This document shows positions 31,241-42,524 of a stretch of DNA of 64,000 nucleotides, piece by piece (within the stretch, counting starts at the first letter, position 1; each line of letters opens with the position of its first letter). The notes under the pieces are model-generated. The model was not told the DNA's origin. It worked only from the letters and a program-made list of their open reading frames with translations, and did not search any database. The position numbers and the translations under genes were made by a program. The stretch spans positions 47,993,958 to 48,057,957 of the forward strand of contig CM055103.1 of the NCBI GenBank assembly GCA_029204225.1. The letters run 5' to 3'. The DNA is from Diphasiastrum complanatum (lineage: Eukaryota > Streptophyta > Lycopodiopsida > Lycopodiales > Lycopodiaceae).

Positions 31241-32143
31241 AAGTGATCCTTCTTCATCACTTGCAACAGAATCTTCTTCAATCTCTTTGGAGAGATTAGC
31301 TTGCTTGAGTTGTTTTTCTTCTTAAAGCAATTAGAGGCATAATGCCCCTTCTTGCCATAGAAGAAACACTTTACTTTCTTCTTCTTGGTCTTTGAAGTAG
31401 AAGGATGAGATGTATCATCCTCTTCACCATCTTTCTCTCGATCTTTGGCTTTGTCTTTGTTGGATGCTTGAGAGAACTGGTTCTTACTCCTTCCCTTATG
31501 CTTGTATTTGACAAAGAGGGCTTTGTCACTTCCACCATGCTCGAGTTTGTTCATCCTGGACAGTTTATAGCTTTGCCTAGATTCTTTAGAAAATAGGAAT
31601 TCCTTGGAGAGTTTCTAGATTAGGCAACTCCTCCTTAATGGCAAAAGACTGAACAAGACTATCATAGTCATCTGTCAGGCCATTTAAAATGACTTGAACT
31701 AGCTCATCTTGGTTAATAGTAACACCAACACAGGAAAGCTCTCTATGTTAATCTTTAACTCTCTAAACATAGTTTGATGCACTCTCATCACTTCTTTGGA
31801 AACTTTGGAAACTTTGATTCCTAAGAGTGAGTATTCTAGAAGTATTCTTTGCTTCATAGATGGACTTAAGTGCATCCCAATCTTCTTTGGTTGTAGTGCA
31901 AGATCCTATCTCTCTCAAAATTTCATTAGATACATTCATCTTAATGAAATGTAGAGCCACTCTAGCTCTCTTCCTATACTTAGGAATTTCAGCCTGTGCT
32001 TGAGGCTCCTCCTCAACACCAAGCACAATATCCATAACATCCTGGAGTATCAAAATAGACTCCATTTTGAGCTTCCAAATTGAGTAATTAGAAGTGTTTA
32101 GTCTTTCATTTGCTTCTAGAAGATATCCTCCCAGAGGTGACAT
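31186..32143 (-). pseudogene. Ty1/copia element 2: gag
   Basis: Starts MSPLGGYLLEANERLNTSNY then SIWKLKMESILILQDVMDIV, the copia capsid opening. A stop follows SDESASNYV (31760). The frame resumes through ELVQVILNGLTDDYDSLVQS and SFAIKEELPNLETLQ with further stops, then a Lys/Asp-rich linker and a zinc knuckle reading KCFFYGKKGHYASNCFKKK. There the second Cys is Tyr (TGT to TAT), so zinc binding is lost. It overlaps pol in another frame at 31186-31240. Confidence 0.9.
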
Positions 32144-32898
32144 TTTGATGAAAACTCCTTAGTTATTGGGCTGCAATTATATGTTTGAGCTTTGTCCAAT
32201 CAGACTTAAAGTTGTTGCTCTCTTTCACTATAGGTATTTTCAAGGATGTACTACCTTCCTATGTGAAAGACTTGCAACTGTATTTGAGATGAATCTCAAA
32301 TATTCCACAAGACAAGATTATCTAGATCAGACACTCAAAGTGGATTGAGACACTTTGGCTAGTTTGAATCCTACTTTTGGCACGTGTGAAATGCTTTAAA
32401 AGAAAACACTATTGACACTCAGAAAGCTCAAAGGGTATTCAATTGCTTCAAACTTAGTCTTTATCTTCAGTGGTAGGATGCTCAAAACAATGGATTCAGA
32501 ACAAAGCAAGGTTGAATCAAATCAAAATGTTGTCACTCGGATTTTGGACCTATCCCTATCCTCTTTAAGAGCTTATAACTCTTGGTAGACACATCAAATT
32601 GATTTGCTTTCAATTTCTATGAAAAGTACAGATCATAAGCTTTCCATCAAGCTATAACACCACTATCTTTGAATCTACAAGCAAGGAGATAGAAGGGACT
32701 GAAAATCTCTGATTTTCACACGTGCAGAATTCCAAAATTCCATATTACCACTTTTCAGGTCTGAAAATTCAGTTCCAATCCGATTTGATCCAAACACACT
32801 TCAGAGAAAGGTGAGAAAAAGTGTAAAACTGTTTTTTTGCTTGATTTAGCTCTCAATTTCTTGTACAATCAAAGATGTTAGCATGCAAAGCTCAATTT
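32144..32898 (-). mobile_element. leader of copia element 2
   Basis: Non-coding DNA between gag and the primer site. CACGTGTGAAATG at about 32385 and TTTTCACACGTGCAG at about 32716 carry the CACGTG core seen in the LTRs. Confidence 0.55.
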
Positions 32899-33030
32899 GG
32901 CTCTGATACCATGACAAAATTTCCAAAATTCACACGTCTGGAAAATGTCCACAAGTATGATGGATCTAATTAAGCTTTATGATTAGCACAGTAACCTGAT
33001 AGTACAAAAGTTATGGCTTAACCACAATCT
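32899..33030 (-). mobile_element. primer-binding site and start of 5' LTR of copia element 2
   Basis: GGCTCTGATACCA (32899-32911) is the minus-strand tRNA-Met primer site. The LTR runs rightwards from TGACAAAATTTCC (32912) and carries a decayed TTCACACGTCTGG. It is recognisable only to about 33030, where the foldback block begins. Confidence 0.65.
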
Positions 33031-34005
33031 AGCATGCTAAGTATGATGCTAGGTTGTGAACAGACAAAAGAGATTGAGCTGAAACTTAAAGGAGTGTGAG
33101 AGAATTTGCTGAAAGGGAAGCAAGTACATAGTCAAAGTTGTATTCTGATTATTGTATCACATGAGAACAGGTCTTGCAAAAAAATTTGCATGTTGGGATT
33201 GCTCGTCGGCGAGCAATCCCAATATGTAGATTTTTTTGCAATCATTCTGTTTGAAAATTTAGAGTATGATATATTTCCGAGGTGGGAGATCATGCTTGTT
33301 TGAAAGTTTGGAATGATATATTTCTGAGGTGGCAGATCATGCTAGGCTATGAGCAAGCAAAAGAGATTGAGCTGAAGCTTAAAGGAGTGTGAGAGAATTT
33401 GTAGAAAGGAAAGCAAGTACCTAGTCAAAGTTGTATTCTGATTATTGTATCACATGAGAACGGGCCTTGCAAAAAAATTTAAATGTTGGGATTGCTCGTC
33501 GGCGAGAAATTCCAACATGTAGATTTTTTAGCAATCACTCTGTTTGAAAATTTAGAGTATGATATATTTTCGAGGTGGCAGATTATGCTTGTTTGAAATT
33601 TTGGAGTATGATATATTTCTGAGGTGGCAGATCATGCTAGGCTGTGAGCAGGCAAAAGAGATTGATCTGAAGCTATATCATACTCCAAAATTTCAAACAC
33701 AACGCTTGCATAAAAATCTGAATGCTGGGAATCCCAGCACGCAAATTTTTTTACAAGCTTTGTCCTCATGTGATACAATAATCAGAATACAACTTTGAGT
33801 ATGTACTTGCCTCCCTTTCTACAAATTCTCTGACACTCCTTTAAGTTTCAACTCAATCTCTTTTGCCTGCTCACAGCCTAGCATGATCTGCCACCTCAGA
33901 TATATATCATACTCCAAAATTTCAAATAGAACGCATGCAGAAAAATATGCATGCTGGGATTGCTTGCCGACGAGCAATCTCAGCATGCAAATTTTTTTGC
34001 AAGCC
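33030..34005. repeat. ~300-bp units, two direct and one inverted, each with a stem-loop
   Basis: The phrase CATGCTAGG(C/T)T(G/A)TGA...AAAAGAGATTGA(G/T)CTGAA(G/A)C marks unit starts at about 33043, 33332 and 33632. The third unit breaks off at 33673, and from 33674 to about 33900 the same sequence returns reversed (TTTCAACTCAATCTCTTTTG then CCTGCTCACAGCCTAGCATG). Stem-loops: 33174-33241 (TTGCAAAAAAATTT...GGGATTGCTCG-TCGG-CGAGCAATCCC...TTTTTTTGCAA, arms ~32 bp), 33467-33535, 33705-33755 and 33933-34003. They are nested inverted repeats without coding sequence, probably a foldback-type non-autonomous element. Confidence 0.85.
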
Positions 34006-34011
34006 ATAAGC

Positions 34012-34290
34012 TGTTAGTTATGCCACGTCGTCATACTGGACGTGACCCAAAAGTAACTAATATCCTCATGAGACCCAAAACACACTGAAATGGAGTTAGT
34101 ACAAGGTTTGGGACCGGTGCATATGTGGAGTTATCAATATCAATTATATGAATAGAGGATCCAAGCATAGAGACTCTATTCTGGAGGAGTCTATGTATAG
34201 GAGAGTTATGACCTTGCATGTTTATATGTGCACAGGTGATTCATGGCTCTAGAAGAAGAGGCCAAATTCACTCTACTCCGCGTTAGCTTT
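34012..34290 (+). mobile_element. LTR fragment related to the 519-bp LTRs at 61.7 and 62.6 kb
   Basis: CTGTTAGTTATGCCACGTC, AAAGTAACTAATATCCT, GAGTTATCAATA and ATGAATAGAGGATCCAAGC align in order with 61822-62060. The first ~75 bp of that LTR are missing here, and similarity fades after about 34290. Confidence 0.7.
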
Positions 34291-35160
34291 GTGAGCATGC
34301 GGTTTCGTCCGCTATTGTCTAGTGCTCACCTGCATTATCGACTTGTATTTCGTTACAATCAATCTGAATAAAGTGTGGTCTAGTTCTAGGTTCAGATTCT
34401 GTCAATATTTGCAATGCTTCCGCTCTCTATTTGACTTTCTGATTGCTTTGTCTGATTGACTGCTCTTGCTTCCACTATCACCATGCATCTATCTCTAGAT
34501 TTAATTTTATTATTGTGTTCTCCTATTGTTACCAATAGTGCACACACTGAGGGAACATTTACTTTCTCCATCAGATATCCCCTAGAAAAAACACCGTCGT
34601 GCTCAATGTCCACATCGACGGGATCCATCAACATTTGATCTCTCATGTTCACAATGCGGAGTTAACCATCCATGCCAAGATTGTCCGTTGCGACTAAGAT
34701 TGATGATCGCCCTTCAACAAGCAAGATTCATCCAAAGTCTCATTGTTCCATAATACAACAACCCACTCAACACAATGCCAAGTCAGGGTATCTCCATTCT
34801 CAAAAGGCCAAATCCAGAGAATCTAAGCCCAAAAAGGCCAATTGTACAGCAAGAACCAATGCATACAACGACAACACCTTGTCCTCAATTTATAAGATTG
34901 ACTACTGAGGAAAGTCTTTAGGTTCAAGCATACCACGTATGTTTGGATAGACAACATAGTCAAACAAGCACGTCATATCCACATTATGAATCGGGGAGTC
35001 TATGACATTGGGACCAGTTGCGCCGATTTACAAGGATCAATACCAACCAGCTAGCCTATCCTTTGATGGATTATCCCAACTACACATTTGTCGATAAACA
35101 AGGTTACCAGGCATGGCCACCAGACTCTTACGGTTATTATTGAAAATTTGGCAAGTCCAA
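34291..35160. other. unrecognised; possible Cys/His motif at ~34640
   Basis: A plus-strand frame reads CSQCGVNHPCQDCPLRLRLM (near 34636-34700), which could be a decayed zinc-binding motif of a retroelement gag. A second fragment near 35060-35140 reads MDYPNYTFVDKQGYQAWPPD. Neither is continuous or recognised, and frames are broken. Confidence 0.3.
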
Positions 35161-35169
35161 GATCTTGTT

Positions 35170-36168
35170 GCTCATCATCATCCAATAAAGCGTCGTGACG
35201 TCCAGTCTACATGAAGACAAGCAAACAAACTACATTAATATTTAATGCTTGATCATTTTAAATTAAATAAAATTGACGTCAAAATACAAACCACATTAGT
35301 ATGAATACAAAAACTAGTACTTACATTTGGAGGATGACCCTCGCTCTTTAGTTTGTCGACTAATGCGTCGTATGATTCCTTGAAGGCAAATTCGTATTCC
35401 TCCTTAGTTGGCAGATGTCCATAGTCCACCAACTATCTATGCATTCAATTTAAGTTGAAATCAATTTAGGGCTACATTGGAGCAGCTAGTCATAATGCAT
35501 ATTAAAAAAGTAGAAGAATATGAAATCAAAGATAAACTATAAGAGTAGTGTAGGTTCACTTACCATGCTTGCTTGCAATCCCGCCTTCCAGCTCGAGCCC
35601 AACCTAGGATTGCCTATCCCATGCATCCTAGCGGCCACGACATCTTTTTGAATCTTGTATTTATCTGGTGTTCGTTCATCCACTTTTACACGATTCCAAT
35701 CATTTCTTGAACACCAGGATGGCTTGAATTGCCCGTCCCTATAAGCTTGTCGTGCCATATCACGACGATGCCTAATCCATAAGCTCATATGCTTATAAAT
35801 TTTCTTTTCCTTGAATTTTCTTGTTGGAATTCATCACAAAGGGTACCAATAACCTGTCGTTTATCGGCGGCAGGTTGTTCGGACCATTTACTAAACAATC
35901 TATTGCCAAAATGGCATTGGCATAAAGAATATAGCCGGTCCAAAACCACCCTCCCTTTTCTGTTGGCAATTATATTACCTTGAGGATCCACGTCATAGTA
36001 AGGATTTGTGGATGACTCTTCGATGGGGGCGGGAGCCGTGGCCACTTGTGAGGGACCACCCTCATCTCGGCTAAGCATACTTTGCAGTTCTGCTTTTTGC
36101 TCGAGAGTTAATGATTCATATAAATTTTTAACATAATCTTCCTAGCTTTAACCACTGCTTGACCTTGA
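35170..36168 (-). pseudogene. CACTA-associated Transposase_24-like gene, minus strand
   Basis: This is the plant Ptta/En-Spm accessory transposase family found with CACTA elements. Minus frame: MSRSSSG, two stops (TAA, TAG), EDYVKNLYESLTLEQKAELQ, NPYYDVDPQGNIIANRKGRV, LFSKWSEQPAADKRQVIGTL. A frameshift near 35800 leads to KHMSLWIRHRRDMARQAYRD and then SWCSRNDWNRVKVDERTPDK. Later blocks (LPTKEEYEFAFKESYDALVD at 35345-35430, GRHDALLDDDEQQDLGLAKF at 35165-35205) are separated by likely introns. It is transcribed away from the TNP2-like gene that starts about 280 bp to the right, so both may share a divergent promoter in 36170-36450. Confidence 0.65.
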
Positions 36169-36449
36169 CATGATTACTACATTCATAAACATACAATACA
36201 TTACAATAAACCCTAATATATTGAAATGAAGTAGAAAAGAAAATCGACTACAGAACTTTAATGCATATTGGAGTGGGACTTTCATACATGTGATAACAAA
36301 AGAAGAGAGATATGCGTTTAGAGCCTGCGCCAAGATGCAAAAGAATCATATAAGCGACAATGTATAAGAATAGTACTATCTAAAAATCAAAACATTAGAA
36401 TCGTACAACAATTTTATGTTATTTGTGTTTTGTACTTGTGCGTATATGC
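36169..36449. promoter_or_regulatory. intergenic region between divergent CACTA genes
   Basis: AT-rich, about 280 bp, lying between the opposed starts of the two CACTA genes. No repeated TNPA-type binding motif could be made out by eye. Promoter role is inferred from position only. Confidence 0.3.
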
Positions 36450-39400
36450 AGTTTATCACAACGAGATGAATTACATTCAGATCAATCTAGCGATGAAGAC
36501 ACTACTCAAGTTAACAGGGTAAGTAATAAACATGCATGTTTTCTTGTTCATAAAGACTTTGTTATTATAAGTTAAACTATTGTGCTAAAGTGACATGTAC
36601 TTGATTGTTGTTTCTCGTAGAAAAATTATTTTCAAAATAAAATATGGTGCACATGCCTCAAGTGTGATGGACAAAAGATGCAAGACGCATTGTTGAAAAT
36701 CATTTGTGGAAGTTTGGACAAAAAGAAGAAGGTCAACCATCGAATTTGGAAGACGTTGAGGTTTGTTAACTTTATATGATTGTTTTTTATTATAATCTTC
36801 GTCAATCTATATATGTCACTTATGGAATTTGTTTCATTTGTGTAGCCAATACATCAAATATGTCACTTATGGAGTTGATCCATCTGTGTTACGTCAAGTT
36901 TTGATAGACATGAAAAAACAAAGAATGAAACAAATTGAAGAGGCAAACACAATTGGAAAAAAGAATATTCAACTTGATTTTAATGATAATGATGATGAGG
37001 TGCAAAACAATGAAGCAATGCACAACATGTATGAATCTTACTTTGAAACAAATGAGAATGATGATATGCATGCATCTTCTAATGAAAACGGAGATCACGA
37101 ACAATTTGAGATGGATGAAGACGAGATTCTATTACGCAAGGAGGCAAACACTCCTCTATATCATGGAGCATCCATTTCGAGACTAGATATGTCAATTCTT
37201 ATTTTAAACCTTCAAGCAACATACAAATGGAGTGATCGGAGCGTGACATCTTTATTCGGGTACTTAATGCATGATACAACTATTATACTTTATAGCGTAT
37301 TTACATTAAGTTAATTTTTTTTTCTTTTTTAACAACTCACATTGCTCTCTTTTTAGGTTGTTGCATCGAATATTTCCGAAAGAAAATGTGATACCTAAAA
37401 CACGAAAAGAACCTCGATTGATGATGACCGTGCTTGGAATGGATTACGACACAATACATGCATGTCCAGAAGACCATGTTCTATATAGAGGTGAGCATTC
37501 AGAAAAGCTTCAATGTCCAATGTGTAACGCTTCACGTTTTTGAGATGACGTACAAGGGGATAAAGTTCCACAAAAAGTGTTACGACATTTTTCAATTATC
37601 TCACGATTGCAACGTTTATTTTGATGTAAATCTTTGGCACAACTAATGGATTGGCATGTCAAAAATTGATCTACGGATGATGTGATGCGAGTACCAAGTG
37701 ATTCATCTGCATGGAAACATATTGAAGACCAATGGCCCGAGTTTAAAAACGAACCTCGTAGTTTGAGATTTGGCCTTGCTATGGATGGACTAAATCTTTT
37801 TAGCGTTCAAGCGTCAACTTGGTCGACATGGCCAGTTGTGCTCGTTAATTATAACATACCTCCATGGTTGAGTATTAAAACGGGACACTTGTTATTGCCT
37901 TTATTGATTTCAGAAAAGTACAAGGCCAAGAACATGGATGTGTATCTTGCACCTTTGGTCGATGAATTGTGCATTCTTTGGAATTGTATTCACGCTTACG
38001 ACATCTCGAGACTTTTACAACAAAGGAACTTAGTTGTTCATGAAATTCTAATGTGGACGATGCATGACTACTCTGATTTAAGCGAATATTCAGGTATCTA
38101 TATAATGAATCTAATCCGTTTTAGGGTTTAATGTTTGAGTATATTTAACTAAGCTTATGTTTAATTTGGTTTATGAACTATGTAGGTTTAACCACATCGG
38201 GTTACAACGCATGTTATATTTGATTACCACTTTTGGAGGGTCTTAAAAAAGTGGTGTATGAAAATCATTGCAAATACTTGACGTCTGATCATCCTTTTTG
38301 AAGGTTGAATAGGCAATTTTTTGGAGGGCGAGGAGATAATCCTCTAACTACACCACCACCCTCATGCATGGGAGTAGTGGAATGGCATGGTGAATGGCTT
38401 AAACATCACGACGTTAATTCTTCATGGAATGAATCCATTGATGGTATGAAACGGTTGTCTATTTTTCATAAATTACCCTATTGGAGGAATTTATTGATAA
38501 ACCATCTATTGGATCTTATGCACATATTCAAAAACGTCGGTGAATCCTTATGGAACCACATCATTGGCATAAAAGACAACTCCGTAGCTCGTAAACATCT
38601 ACAAGCGGCCGATGTGAAAAGACCCTATTGGATTCAATACACCAAAGGTGGAGATGAGATTCTACCTAGCGTGTCGTGGATCCTTACAAAAGAGCAATCT
38701 CATATGTTAAACATGTCATAAAACAAATGAGAAGTCCAACAGGCTATGCACATTCTTTATGCAAATCATTTACTAAAGATGGCAAATTAAGTGGATTGAA
38801 ATCACATGATTGGCATAAGATGTTGCAATTCATACTTCCACTTTCTATTCAACGTCTCTTCAACGATGACGTACGAAATATGCTTTACAATTTGTCATCG
38901 ATGATTAGGTATGTATATTTTTTTAAGCACTTGTATAAATATGTGTTATTTCAATTTTTTATGTGTTAAACAACCTAATGTACTATCAATCTTGCAGGTG
39001 GATTTCCTCAAAAGAAATAAAAAATAGCGAATTGGATTCCATGAAAATTCAAATGATCGAAATGGTATGTTTGTTGGAAAGAGATTTTCCAACTTCCTTT
39101 TTGGATATACAAGTTCATCTTCTAGTGCATTTTGTCGAAGAAGTATCAATTGCAGGACCTGTGCACACGAGATGGATGTTCTACCTTGAGCGCTTTATGA
39201 AAGTTTTGAAGGGCTTTGTGAGACAAAAGGCAAGGCCAGAAGTTAGCATTGTAGAAAGTTGGTTTGTATAGGAATCTTGGTTTTATATCACCGAAATAAT
39301 CTCACAATTGCATCCTGCAAGTCCAAAAATGTGGTGTGAAGAAGAAGATGAACATGCTAAGGGTGAAGTACCACAAGGAAATGGTGTGCAAAAGAGACTT

Positions 39401-40001
39401 TCACCTCAATTAAAAGAGAAAATTGACACATTCATATTATATAATTGTGGACAAATGGAAAAGTGGATTTCAAGGTATGAAGAAGCCAAAAAGGAAAGAT
39501 ACATAACATTGAAACGAAGAAGAAATATCAATCGAAGAAGGAGGAGGGCGTTGGAGAACGACGAACCTTTGGAGCCTTTACCTTCAAAATGCTCTCGTGA
39601 ATGGATTTTTGATATGATGCTAAAAGCATCCAAAAATGGAGAAGAAGTGACCGAATTAGAATGGGAATTTGTTTGTGGATGTGGATGGAAGGTTAGTGTA
39701 ATATTGTTTTTGTACTACTCAATATATGAATAGTATTTCTAATTACACACATTTGTTTTTTGTGTTTTAGTATACATCATACATTGCCATGTGAGCATAT
39801 GGACACCATTACCATGTTGAGAAAGTTGACAACAAGCGACGTACATATGATTGTGGTATAATGGCCAACTTTCAACAAGAGAGTCGTTCTAGTGTGAGGG
39901 ACCCTAATGTCATTTCGGGTGACCTGGACTATGTCGGCACATTGCCACATATTTATGAAGTCGATTACGAGACTAACGACAAATACTTTATTTTTGAATA
40001 A
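36450..40001 (+). pseudogene. CACTA (En/Spm) TNP2-like transposase gene with introns
   Basis: The TNP2-type transposase cuts at CACTA ends. Introns inferred from GT-AG borders and reading frame: 36519-36620, 36761-36845, 37260-37356, 38094-38185, 38909-38997 and 39692-39770. Domains in order: transposon-associated N-terminus (IWCTCLKCDGQKMQ); Transposase_21 core (ERLHRIFP-type LLHRIFPKENVIPKTRKEPR, CPMCNASRF, FGLAMDGLNLFSVQASTWST, WPVVLVNYNIPPWL, MDVYLAPLVDELCILW); DUF4218 (LKSHDWHKMLQFILPLSIQR, DFPTSFLDIQVHLLVHFVEE, GPVHTRWMFYLERFMKVLKG); and a DUF4216-like end (KVDNKRRTYDCGIMANFQQE to IYEVDYETNDKYFIFE). Lesions are a frameshift near 37545, TGA stops near 37625, 37672 and 38214, TGA near 38298, TAG at about 39268 and TGA near 39791. 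Terminal CACTA inverted repeats were not found. Immobile now. Confidence 0.88.
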
Positions 40002-40050
40002 AATCTCTCAAATCTTAAATCTTAAATCAATGTAAAATGCTAAACATGTT

Positions 40051-40176
<126 letters not shown>

Positions 40177-40277
40177 TATCATTCTTAGTCCTAAATAAAT
40201 ATAAATCTAACAATCTATTACTACCATAGACTATGTATATATCTCTAATCTTAAATTCTTAATCAATGCAAAATGTT

Positions 40278-40278
<1 letters not shown>

Positions 40279-40323
<45 letters not shown>
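40279..40323. repeat. (CA)n microsatellite
   Basis: Perfect CA run. The surrounding AT-rich sequence (AACAATCTATTA, AAATCTTAAAT) recurs with each microsatellite between 40.0 and 40.75 kb, suggesting local duplication. Confidence 0.95.
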
Positions 40324-40325
<2 letters not shown>

Positions 40326-40499
40326 TAAATTTAACAATCTATTACTACCCAACACTATCTATATCTATTTGTCTATAAACCTAAATTATAGATCAATGCA
40401 AAATTCAAAACACATACACATCCTCTCAAACACACACATACACAATCTTAAATAATTCTAACAATCTATTATAAGCACTATAAAAAATAAATCTATTAT

Positions 40500-40501
<2 letters not shown>

Positions 40502-40586
<85 letters not shown>
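40502..40586. repeat. (CT)n microsatellite, ~85 bp
   Basis: Perfect CT run, followed by AT-rich DNA without a gene up to 40788. Confidence 0.97.
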
Positions 40587-40590
<4 letters not shown>

Positions 40591-40788
40591 TTTTATTTTT
40601 CAAAAAAAAGAACAAAACATAAACTCCAAAATCTTTCAATATCTTCAAGCATACATCTACACTTCACCTCTTCTCTCTCTTTCTTTCTCACAAATTACAA
40701 ATCTAATAATATATTATTACCAAACTATCCTAAATCATACTAACAATCTATTACAAGACCATTCAAAACCATATTCATACTAACAATA

Positions 40789-41184
40789 GACAAAATATGG
40801 TCCAATCATAGTTAAGCATAGTGGTAGCTCGTGGATCTACTAGTATCATTGTACTCCTCATTTTGGATCTAATTGATTTGGTGATTTCATGGATTTTGTG
40901 AGTTATTTGGATTTCTAGCTTTCTCACTCTACCCGAGAGCTCGTGATGCTTTTTCTCTCTCTACCCGAGGAGAGCAGCTTGTTTTTACTTAGATTATTTT
41001 TTTGAATACTTCTCACACGTGTGAGTGAGAGTTGGAAGTGATTGAATGCATGTAGTAGTGTGCTTTTGCCATAGATTCAAAGATAGATTTTGAATCTCAA
41101 TCTAGTCTTGATCTTGGTGCTTCTACACACCTTAGGAGATCACAAGTACATGTAGTGGACAGTCCACACGTGTGAAATTCAACA
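40789..41184 (+). mobile_element. copia element 3: 5' LTR, truncated at its 5' side
   Basis: From GACAAAATATGGTCCAATCA it matches the 3' LTR from 46295 onward and ends at the same ...GTGTGAAATTCAACA. The first ~343 bp of the full LTR (45952-46294) are absent. CACACGTGTG occurs at about 41014 and 41166. It ends directly at the primer site. Confidence 0.92.
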
Positions 41185-41197
41185 TGGTATCAGAGCC
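41185..41197 (+). promoter_or_regulatory. primer-binding site (initiator tRNA-Met)
   Basis: TGGTATCAGAGCC follows the LTR terminal CA without a gap, as usual for Ty1/copia elements. Confidence 0.9.
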
Positions 41198-41941
41198 TAC
41201 CTAAGTTTACCATGCATTTTGATCCATCTAAGTGAAAAAAATTTCATCAATCTTGAGCTAGAAGTTGTCAAGGCCCATTTTCCTAGCTATCTTGTTGAAT
41301 CTTGGATCAAAAGAGATCAAAAGGACATTGATTGGGTCTGACCTGGTACTGTACGGAATCAGGTGCTCAAACATGTGTGAGGAACATCCAATTTCAATTT
41401 GGAAGTTCTCTCTCGTGTTTGATCCATTTATCTTGCTTGATAGCTTGTTCTGAAGCTATTTTTGTCTTGTTTTTTATGCAATTAGTTTCATTCCATTTGG
41501 TTGAGCCAATCAAAAGTTATAAGCTTTTTAAGAGGGTTAGGTAGGGCACCTAGACCTGGGTGGACACATTTGGTTTGGTCAAGAGATTTCTTGGTTGATC
41601 CAAAATCACAGTTGTATGCTTGCCAATCTCATCTATATGTGATCTAGGCACTATTTTGAGATCTTAGCCATTTTGTTTCATGCAATATCATTGTATTTGA
41701 GTCAAATTTGGTTTCTTAGAGTACTTCACACATGATAAGAGTGTTTGATCCTAACTTTGCCTATACTCCATCATTTGATGTGAAATAGATCTTGTGTTAG
41801 AGAGATTTGTGTAGCTAGTAAGAATCAATTCACAAATAGTTGCAAGATCTTTCATAGGAGGAGATAGTACTCAATTATTGGATCCTATTGAGAGTGTGTA
41901 GCAACATTTATTGTTCATCATTTGAGTTTTCTTCACTTCAA
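41198..41941 (+). mobile_element. copia element 3 leader
   Basis: A ~740-bp untranslated leader between the primer site and gag. A few short frames are present; none is convincing. Confidence 0.6.
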
Positions 41942-42524
41942 ATGTCTTCAATGGGTTCATCCTTGTTGGAACCAAGTGAAAGATTGACCACTTCAAACTA
42001 TTCAATTTGGAAAATGAGGATGGAGTCCATCTTGATCCTTCAAGACGTGATGGACATAGTTCTTGGCCTTGAAGAAGAACCACAAGTTCTTCAAGAGTTT
42101 CAAAAATACAAAAAGAGAGCTAGGATGGCTCTCCACTACGTTAAGATGAATGTCTCTAATGAGATATTGAGGGAGATAGGTACTTGTACAATAGCCAAAG
42201 AAGCTTGGGATTGTCTCAAGGCTATCTATGAGGCTAAGAATACCTCTAGGCTTCTCACTCTTAGGAATCAAATCTTTCAAAGTAGCCAAAAGAGTGATGA
42301 GAGTGCATCTAGTTATGTTTTGAGAGTAAAAGATATTCATAGAGAACTTGCTTGTGTTGGTGATTCGATCAATCAAAATGAGCTAGTTCAAGTCATTCTC
42401 AATGGCTTGAGAAGTGAATTTGATAACCTTGTCCAATCCTATGCCATTAAGGAGGAGCTACCAAGTTTGGAGGCTCTCCAAAGTGTGCTAATTTTGGAAG
42501 AATCAAGACAAGAGTACAAGCTCT
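41942..42524 (+). pseudogene. copia element 3: gag capsid part
   Basis: The start is placed at 41942 (MSSMGSSLLEPSERLTTSNY), which matches the other gags. The frame is open further upstream but without homology. It continues SIWKMRMESILILQDVMDIV, AKEAWDCLKAIYEAKNTSRL, ESASSYVLRVKDIHRELACV and LVQVILNGLRSEFDNLVQSY. After about 194 codons (ILEESRQEYKLL, near 42524) the homologous frame shifts by one base. The old frame runs on to 42796 as nonsense. Gag forms the virus-like particle around element RNA. Confidence 0.92.

Noticed and set aside
33030-34005. CRISPR array
   Set aside because: The repeats are ~300 bp, inverted as well as direct, with no short repeats or unique spacers, and the DNA is plant nuclear.
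34636-34700. Retroviral-type zinc knuckle
   Set aside because: The Cys/His spacing (CX2CX3HX1CX2C) does not fit CCHC and the frame is broken. Left as unrecognised.
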